A DNA stretch of 64,000 bases, taken from NCBI GenBank assembly GCA_047967505.1, contig CM106541.1; one strand, 5' to 3'. Shown here piece after piece: positions 56,657 to 64,000 of this stretch. The notes beneath the pieces are model-generated. The model saw only the letters and a program-made list of their open reading frames with translations, searched no databases and was not told the origin of the DNA. A program made the translations under genes and the position numbers. The stretch's first letter is position 1. Every line of letters starts with the position of its first letter. The DNA comes from Dipteris shenzhenensis. Lineage: Eukaryota; Polypodiophyta; Polypodiopsida; Gleicheniales.

Positions 56657-57200
56657 GTAGGGTGATGATGTACCTATCCAAATTTCTTTCTTGCCCACTT
56701 CTGCATGGCCAAAGTAAGCACATCACCTAGCCAACCATGCATGGCCTTGCTGATGTGATATATCCCCATGCTTTTCCTTGTTTATGAGAGGAGTTATTAT
56801 CTTAATCCTTGGTAGGTGGTATTTGGGTCTCTATCTATATGACAACCATTCTATGTGGGTTCATCATTCATTCACTCAAGAATTTTTCTTAGCACTAAAA
56901 GTGGTCTTTACATTATCGCGCTAATAGCAGAACATTGTAAAGCACAAGTTTCCAATCATAAAACCCCTGACAATCAAGACATGCCAGTTTACCTTTCTCA
57001 TTATGATTGTATGTGAGGAGCAACCGTTGTTGCAGTTTTCGATTCAAGCTTCCTCAACTCCTCGAATTGTGAAGTTGGATTGATAATCTTTCTTATGCAA
57101 CCCCTGCACCTTTGTGAGGAGCACGAGAACCTCAAGAAAAGAGATTTGTAAAATAGAGAGTAGCGATTGGTTTTCTCATGAATTTGTGCACTCTAATGGA
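56655..57200 (-). repeat. LTR-like inverted arm, left
   Basis: About 546 bp that reappears in reverse complement at 58440-58978 (for example tagtagggtgatgatgtacc against ggtacatcatcaccctacta; ttcaagcttcctcaactcc in both). Divergence with small indels indicates an old pair. CT/GA microsatellite borders the outer edge of each arm. Confidence 0.8.
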
Positions 57201-57744
57201 ATAATCCCTAGTACTTATGACATGTGGTAGCTTGGAGGAGATGGAAATAGCCACGTGTCATGCAAAGGTGTTCTCACCATATGGAGATGGGTTGAGATGT
57301 CGTTCCAATCCAATCCTCATGCCATATCTAATTGTCTGCCAATGTGTCACTTGTTAAAGGTTGCCAAAGTTTTGATCATCCCTACGCACAGTTGCCAAAA
57401 TCTTCAACTACACACAACTCTCTCTCTCTCTCTGTCTGTTTGTCTCTTCACCCTGTGTGTGTGTGTGTGTGTGTGTGATAGAACCTGGGACTCAACGAGT
57501 AATTCCAATTTCGATTTCGAGACCAACATCATCGATAGCTAGAAATCTCTAGGCCGAATATAGTTACCCTGAATGGGGATTTTGGGATGTTGGAAAGGGC
57601 TCAGGGTAGCACATGAATTTCGTAGCCCAAAGCTCCATGAACCTTATGCTCTAGGTTGGTGAAAAATTATTTGAAGTGTTTGTTAGAGCTTCGACAAGTT
57701 TGCCAGAGCTTTTGCCTCCATCACGACGAGGTAGATTCCATGAA

Positions 57745-57746
57745 GG

Positions 57747-57789
<43 letters not shown>

Positions 57790-58075
57790 GCATGCATGCA
57801 CGCATGCACGCATACGTGCACATGCACACGCACACGCACACACACACACAGAGGGAGAGAGAGGGGGGATGGCACGCAGCCACACTCGCCTTTCTTTTTG
57901 TGTCTCATTTGTCTCCATCCATCAAATCTACAGCAAAGGAATGATCCATACAACGATGATGGTAGGTAGGAAATCATGCCATATGAGTCAAATTTTGTGC
58001 TCTACATCGTCGACGGTCCCAGTGCTGATCTTTTGATTCTCCTCCATCACCCCAAGTCCCAAGAAGATTTAGCAT
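57745..58075 (+). repeat. GA tract plus direct repeat, copy 1
   Basis: (GA)n at 57747-57787, an alternating gcatgcac / (CA)n run to 57850, then about 185 bp (cctttctttttgtgtctcat ... cccaagtcccaagaagattt) shared with 59040-59240. Confidence 0.8.
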
Positions 58076-58439
58076 TTCCCAAATTGCAAACTCAATCCAA
58101 GGCTGATCCAAGGAAGGATCAAGGGAAATTTCAAAAATCTATAGTGAAGAGGTGATCGATCATGGAGGGGAGCAGTTGTCTATCTCTTTCATCGAGGATG
58201 GGAGGTGTCCTCATGGCAAATTTTCCAGTCGTGGGCGATGCAATTATGCAACAAGTTGTGTCATGGCTATCAAATTGATAGATGGAGAAAGGGACACAAC
58301 ACAGAGAGATACAAAGAGTGAAAGCCTAGAGGATGGGCGGGGCTTAAAGCCTTTCCTATGGCATTGCAATTGCATGAACTTGATGATGATCATATTCACA
58401 ATGTTGGGGAACGTTGTAGTCGGAGTTCTAATAGAGAGT
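58076..58439. other. Spacer inside the inverted repeat
   Basis: An open stretch (58152-58445) has no recognised motif. No RNA gene seen. Likewise 57201-57744 holds only a short CT run and (GT)n (57455-57477). Confidence 0.3.
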
Positions 58440-58978
58440 AATTAGTTACTAGAGTACACAGCTCCTTGATAAAACCAATCGCCACTCTTTGTCTTGCAAA
58501 CCTCTCTTCTTGAGCTCCTCGTGCTCCTCCTCACAATGGGTGCAGGGGTCGCATAAGAAAGATTATCACTTCAAGGAGTTGAGGAAGCTTGAATAAAAAA
58601 ACTGCAATTGTTGGTGCCTCACATATCATGATAATGAGAAAGGGAAATTGGCATGGCTTGAGTGGAAGGGTTTTTATGATTGGAAGTGGTTTACAAATTG
58701 CTGCTATTGGCACGACAATGTAAATACCACTTTTAGTGATAAGGAAGATTCTTGATTGAATGAATTATCAACCCACATAGAAGGGTAAATTTATATAGAT
58801 AGAGTCCCAAATAGCACCTACCAAGGATTCAAATAATAACTCCCCTCATAAACAAGGAAAAACATGGGGATATATCACACTACCAAGGCCATGCGTGGTT
58901 GGCTAGGTGATGTGCTTACTTTGTCCATGCAAAAGTGGGCAAGAAAGAAATTTGGATAGGTACATCATCACCCTACTA
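58440..58978 (+). repeat. LTR-like inverted arm, right
   Basis: Reverse complement of 56655-57200. It ends ccctacta just before a GA tract. Confidence 0.8.
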
Positions 58979-58979
58979 A

Positions 58980-58980
<1 letters not shown>

Positions 58981-59032
<52 letters not shown>

Positions 59033-59240
59033 CAGAGGGGGGGGAGGATAGGTACACTCACCTTTCCTTTTGTGTCCATCCAATCAAATCTACCATGAAG
59101 GAATGTTGGACATATGACGATGATGGTAGGCAAGGAATCATGCCATATGAGACAGATTTTGTGCTCTACACCATCAAACAATACCAGCGCTGATCTTCTA
59201 GTTCTCCTCCATCGGCCCAAGTCCCAAGAAGCTTTAGCAA
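58981..59240 (+). repeat. GA tract plus direct repeat, copy 2
   Basis: (GA)n 58983-59028, a G run, then sequence matching 57885-58075 (cctttccttttgtgtccatc ... agtcccaagaagctttagc). A second GA tract follows at 59241-59260 and (CA)n at 59309-59336. Confidence 0.8.
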
Positions 59241-59260
59241 AGAGAGAGAGAGAGAGAGAG

Positions 59261-59304
59261 GGTGAACACACGCACACACAAATTTTGCTTAAAAATTTCT
59301 CGCA

Positions 59305-59336
<32 letters not shown>

Positions 59337-62300
59337 ATAATTTGTTTTCTCCCCCCCTCCCTCGTGCATTGCCTAATAATCCCCCCTCCCCCCCTTTTGC
59401 ACTTCCTAACAATTTATTGTTGTGTGTTAATTTTATACAAGGTTCTATACATTTTAGTTAACATTTATGGATAATCTAGTTGTGGTAGTCTACTATTGCT
59501 TCCCCCATTTACATCCCTTGTCTTTTTCCTTTTTTTAAAAAACCCACCTTGTAATCCCCCTAACTTGTCCTTTGTATTTTTGTAATAACTTTGCCTTCTA
59601 ATTCCCCTAACCCCGCATTTAAACGCTTACCCCTTATTTGTATTCTAATGCTCCTATGTGTGGATATACTTATTAAGTCTTACGTTTTTAACTAAGTCCT
59701 TGGAAATTTCATAAAGTTTCTAGGGAGACTTTTTTATTACTAAAACCTAAGATTCATTAATTTTGTAAAGGCTCCCTTCTTAATGGTTTACTTTTAAATA
59801 TACTTTTTGTTATTTTACACACACAATCTTTTGTATTAATAATTTTCTTTATGAACCTTACACACACACACACACACACTAATTGTCTTTTACACACGCT
59901 AAAACACACAGACATGCCCACATGCCCTTACCTAATGCAATGCCCTTCATAATTGTATAAATACACAAACACATGAGCTACACTCATTGGCTATTTTCCA
60001 CCGCAAATATAAGGTTGACCGCTTTGCACGTTATATTCATCTTCTTCTTCGTGGTTCTTAAAACAAACGACCTTCCGGTTCTCTAAATGCTTAATTACCA
60101 GCGCCAACATGTTGCCTTTTCTTAACACCTTAACCTTCTATATATTCTCGATTCCTTGCTTCACGGTCCTTCTTTATATTCGCAGCCACTCAGGTCCACT
60201 CAAGTGCTCTTACTATTTGGTCGACGACTAGCGACCAACTTGAGTGTTTTTGAACGTATGACTACTGGCGGGTTTGTGCCTAACTCTGCTTGCCACCTTC
60301 ATACCTCTTTGCTTTGCCTTACTTCGTCTCTAGTTGAGGCTACTGTCCCTTAAGCTACATGCTTTCCCCTACGGTCAACTGGTTTCGTTATTTTTCAACT
60401 AGTCTCTACACTTGCGCTTCTTGATCGTGCTATTCCATGGTTGCCTTACAGTCTTCCTCTCGGTTAAGCTTTTTCAATTATTGCTTGTTGAATGGTTTTT
60501 TTATTATTTTGATTGTCGTATGATGCTAGCAGGTTCAAGTGGTCAAATGTGTGCAAGTATATGTGCCATAAAAGATATTTTTTTTATGGGGTATGGTGTG
60601 CAATGCTAGCATCGCCCAAAAGATTACAAGCCAAAATATGTGATCATACGTATACCTACAATAAATACTTATGTCCATTTCATGTACTAAGCTATTCTAC
60701 TTATCTTAGTATATTGACTTGCATTAATTGATGTTACTCTGCCATATGTTACTTTGTCATAGTGTGTTTTTTTGTAATTTGTTGACCTTTTTTGCATTAA
60801 TAATACCAGATATAAGAAATTTCACACTTTATTGTGAATTTTGATCTTTGAAAGATCTTGTAAACATACATTTTATCCAAACATATAATTTTTAGATGAA
60901 AAATAACATCTCTTTCTAGTGATATTGTGATATTTTCCCAGATTAGAGATACCATTTTTCTTTTCAAGCATACATAAGAATTACTTTTTTAAATATTTTT
61001 GGCATTAAATGCTCATATTCTTGTGATTTTATTGTAACATGGACTTGTTTCTCACATAGATCATGGCACCTCCAAGGCTTCATCCAGAAAGGGACCACAC
61101 CTTGCTATTCTACAAGGGGATCACAATTGGAGCAGCCCCACATGCTCCAAAGTCTAATGATGCTTATGTCCTTACCACCCAACCATAGGTTGGACGACAA
61201 TAGTCCTTTGGAAATCATGTTTTTTCAATAGCATATGAATATTTGAAACCTTTCATACATGGGCTCATTGCTATGGACATCCTACACCATTGGTTGTTGC
61301 TTCATTGGATTCACCATCCAAGCACCATTCCTTGATTGGACTAAGTATAGATAATTTAGGATGATGCTGAGGTATTAGTTTAATTGAATTATGTATGGAT
61401 AACTTAGGATGATTGGATTAAGTATAGATAACTTAGGACAATGCCAAGGTATTAGATAAATTGAGCATTTATTTGACTATTGACCATAATGATGAATTAG
61501 TGGCAAACTTATGGCTTGAAAATTTAAGAAATGAGAGCATGGGAATAGCTCATAAGCATAATCATCTATAAAGGAGATATTGAAATGCACCTTTGCAAGA
61601 AATTGAAGCACTATAAAAGTACTTCTCAATGTGAATCATATCATATGTGAGAAACCATTGTAGGAATAAGAATCAAAATGGAGATAATAATATAATCCAT
61701 CAAGCATAATAGAAAGGGTACTCCATAAACATGGTTGCAATGATTTAAATTTATTTTTATGTGAGAGTATAATAGAAATAAGATCTATAAAAAAGAGCAT
61801 GGATTAACTTCTTCTAGATGTGAATACATTTTAGAAAAGTGTATATAGGAAATGTGAATATGATTTTATTAAAAAGTCTCTATACATTTAATGTTGATGG
61901 TAAAGAGAGAAATATTTATAATCCTATAAATGTACAATGAATGATGTATTCTCACAAATGATTTATAATGGAAATAAAGCTTTGACTCAAAAATGGGAGT
62001 TCTGGCCTTTATTTTTTTATCTCTAGGAACATAGAAACATTAAGACTTTTTTCTATATTCTATGTAGGTTTTATATTGTGCTCATTGAATATGGTATAAA
62101 TTTTTTGAAAGTCCAAAATCTCATGCCTTTTACACACTACCTTGTGCAAAATTTACTCTTTTTTTAAAAACGAGGGATCTCTTAGCTTTTTAGGTAACGT
62201 TTTGAAAATTCAAGATAGAAATTGTTTGATTTTTATATGTAACACGGTTTGGCTTCCATTTTGACTTGTGTGGTAACATTTCTTCTCTACCGCTAATTGT

Positions 62301-63070
62301 TTTTTCACTAGTCAATTTTGGAAGAGCTTAGTGTAGTAAGGAGCAATTTTCAATTATGAACAGGCCTATTTAAATGATCACATTCAACTCACTATATTTT
62401 ACCCATGCTACATTGATTTTGTAATGCTCCAATGGGTTACCTTCCACTTTTGTCATTATCCTCCTCCTCTCTATTTGACTACAATTTGTGTGTAATTATT
62501 CGGCATCAACATTCACTCTCTTAGATGTAGTTCGAATGCACTCAACCTATAATTGATGTGAAATGTTTCTTCTTGTGGAGGATCTTTTGGGTGTAAAATC
62601 ATGCAATGTGGTCATGTTTAATCTATGTGCACATCAAATATTTCAAGGATTAATATTTGTGTAGTGGAAATGGTTTAAAGACTGCTAGCATGGGACCTTT
62701 ATTGTTTTCTTTAGTGGGTGAGACACCATATTGTGATGGTGCTTCCAATGGTGAAATATAGTATGCCATGCTTGAAGACATTTGACACAAAAGATTGTTA
62801 GTCATTATTAGAAAACTCTTTATTCAATTGGTTGAAGAGAGTCAACTTATGCAATGGGATCTCATGTTTATGAGGTAAGGCAAGCATTGGCATTTATTTT
62901 AGCTAAAGAAAAGACACACAACTATTGAGAAATATGTTTTATTGTTATTTTCAAAATGCATAATGACTTATGTTTCTTTTGTGTTTCTTTCCATGGTATT
63001 TTAATGTGCAAAATTTGCAACAATGCTATGTGTGAGATGAAACTAGAGCACATAGTGGCACAAAATAAAA
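59261..63070. other. AT-rich spacer with simple repeats, no confident gene
   Basis: (CA)n at 59309-59336 and 59859-59879. A short open segment at 61064-61189 starting MAPPRLHPERDHTLLFYKGI is the only stretch with balanced composition; it stops after about 40 codons and could be an exon or a repeat scrap. The rest is low-complexity AT-rich DNA. Confidence 0.4.
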
Positions 63071-63082
63071 TCATGGGGGATC

Positions 63083-63445
63083 CGATCTTGACTAAAGAAA
63101 ATTCCACACCATGCATTGTAGTTGCCCCATGCAGCCTCGGTGGAAACACCAGCAAGAGATAATGTATCATGCTATGGCAAGGAGTACCTGGTTGACCACG
63201 ACCCCAAGCAAGAGTTTAGCGGAGCCACCCTACGCCTAGGGCAAAATCATTGTTTGCCAAGCCACCCTGGTTCTGGTGTTGTGCGTGCCATCCTATCCTG
63301 ACCAAAGAAAGTTTCGCACCATGCACCATAGCTGCCCCATGCAGCCTCAGTGGAAACACTAGCAAGAGGCAATGTACCAGGCTATGGCAAGGAGTACCTC
63401 GTTGACCACTAATGCGCAACCCCGAGCGAGAGTTTGGCAGAGCTC
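63083..63445. repeat. Direct repeat, two units of about 150 bp, 212-bp period
   Basis: 'accaaagaaa.tt.cacaccatgca' and 'gccccatgcagcctc.gtgga', then 'ggctatggcaaggagtacct.gttgaccac' occur from about 63083 and again from about 63295. The units are GC-richer than the surrounding spacer. Confidence 0.8.
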
Positions 63446-63635
63446 CAGTACAAAAGCTTTTGTCGAACACTCTCTAGGACGGGGCTAAACTATTGCTCTG
63501 CCGAGATGTCGATACCAACATGTAGCCTAGGTATCTCGCAGTCTCCCCTCTCGCGATCCACTGAAAGCCAAAATCAGTTCCCCAATCTTGAACCTCCTAG
63601 ATCTCCATGCATATGAAGAAACCAACAGGTTTGGT

Positions 63636-64000
63636 CTAATTTATGCGAGCTCCTGAAGCCTCATAATAAATGGACAGGGCCCCTCTAATCCTCTCTAGAC
63701 TGGATGCAGAGCTGTCCACATCGAGTGTTGTATCATCTACAAACTCAGAGTCTCCTTCTGCCAGTGGACTAGAAGCTAAAGGGGCCAAAGGGTAGCCCTG
63801 TCTCACTAAATGCAAAAGAGGAAAGGTCTCGCTTGTGTGGCCCCCAATAATCACCTGGCTAGAGCTGCCTCCTCCCTGGCCCAATCCACTATCTCCCAAA
63901 AAGTGAAGATATTGTCTAGGATGCTATGCTCCTGGTCAAAACTGGTCTACGCATCATGAATGATGTCTGGAAGGTGGGGTCTTAGACGCATGCTCAAGAT
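63636..64000 (-). pseudogene. LINE (non-LTR) reverse transcriptase fragment
   Basis: On the minus strand, entering from the right edge: RLRPHLPDIIHD, SFDQEHSILDNIFTF (the conserved R-L-K-x-L-L-P-x-I-I then S-F-x-x-x-R-S-I-x-D-N-I block), LLHLVRQGYPLAPLA (usual V-R-Q-G-C-P-L-S-P), FVDDTTL (F-A-D-D polymerase box) and LSIYYEASGARIN. The F-A-D-D Ala is Val and the block around 63770 is frameshifted or deleted. It is a degenerate L1-like plant element continuing outside the window. Confidence 0.85.

Overview
The window is plant nuclear DNA. It has tRNA-iMet-primed Ty1/copia and Ty3/gypsy LTR retrotransposons, a PIF/Harbinger-like MITE, long (CT)n microsatellites, and one intact intronless leucine-rich-repeat receptor kinase of the BRI1/BRL steroid-receptor family. 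There are no operons, Shine-Dalgarno sites, phage genes or CRISPR. Repeat-dominated DNA with very few host genes suggests a large genome. A decayed transposase-like gene at 18.4-20.4 kb matches a protein family I remember mainly from seed-free plants. A fern or other non-flowering plant is therefore my best guess, but this is inference.

Layout. 0.5-17.8 kb: three damaged copies of one copia family (Copia-A). A1 is forward (500-3800). A2 is reverse (6036-8485). A3 is forward (about 11765-17788), the most complete, with gag, protease, integrase, reverse transcriptase (RT), RNase H and a 3' LTR. A short non-autonomous LTR element (TRIM-like, 3801-6035, reverse) sits between A1 and A2. A 400-bp MITE lies in the A1 leader, and a decayed Ty3/gypsy protease abuts A3. 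17.8-26.9 kb: a transposase-like pseudogene (18.4-20.4 kb, +) and a coiled-coil pseudogene (22.1-24.15 kb, -), surrounded by clusters of an imperfect palindrome of the form CCACC-NNN-GGTGG. This is the best candidate for an undescribed mobile system. 27.4-43.0 kb: two collinear, diverged copies of a block of about 7-8 kb in direct tandem. Each holds copia gag remnants, an unrecognised transposon-like protein, a gag-only copia (Copia-B) and a family of 31-bp-stem hairpins followed by (CT)n. Copy 1 alone carries a 308-bp-arm inverted repeat. 43.0-47.7 kb: a TRIM-family LTR, a reverse Ty3/gypsy pol remnant and a copia RNase H fragment. 49.1-53.1 kb: the BRI1-like kinase on the minus strand, the only convincing functional host gene. 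53.1-64 kb: AT-rich spacer with a gypsy RNase H scrap, inverted LTR-like arms with GA tracts, a copia gag scrap, and a LINE RT running off the right edge.

Almost every retroelement ORF carries stops or frameshifts, so this is old repeat-decay sequence in which only the receptor kinase is clearly maintained. Coordinates of remnants are approximate to tens of bases; LTR, PBS and hairpin coordinates were read base by base.
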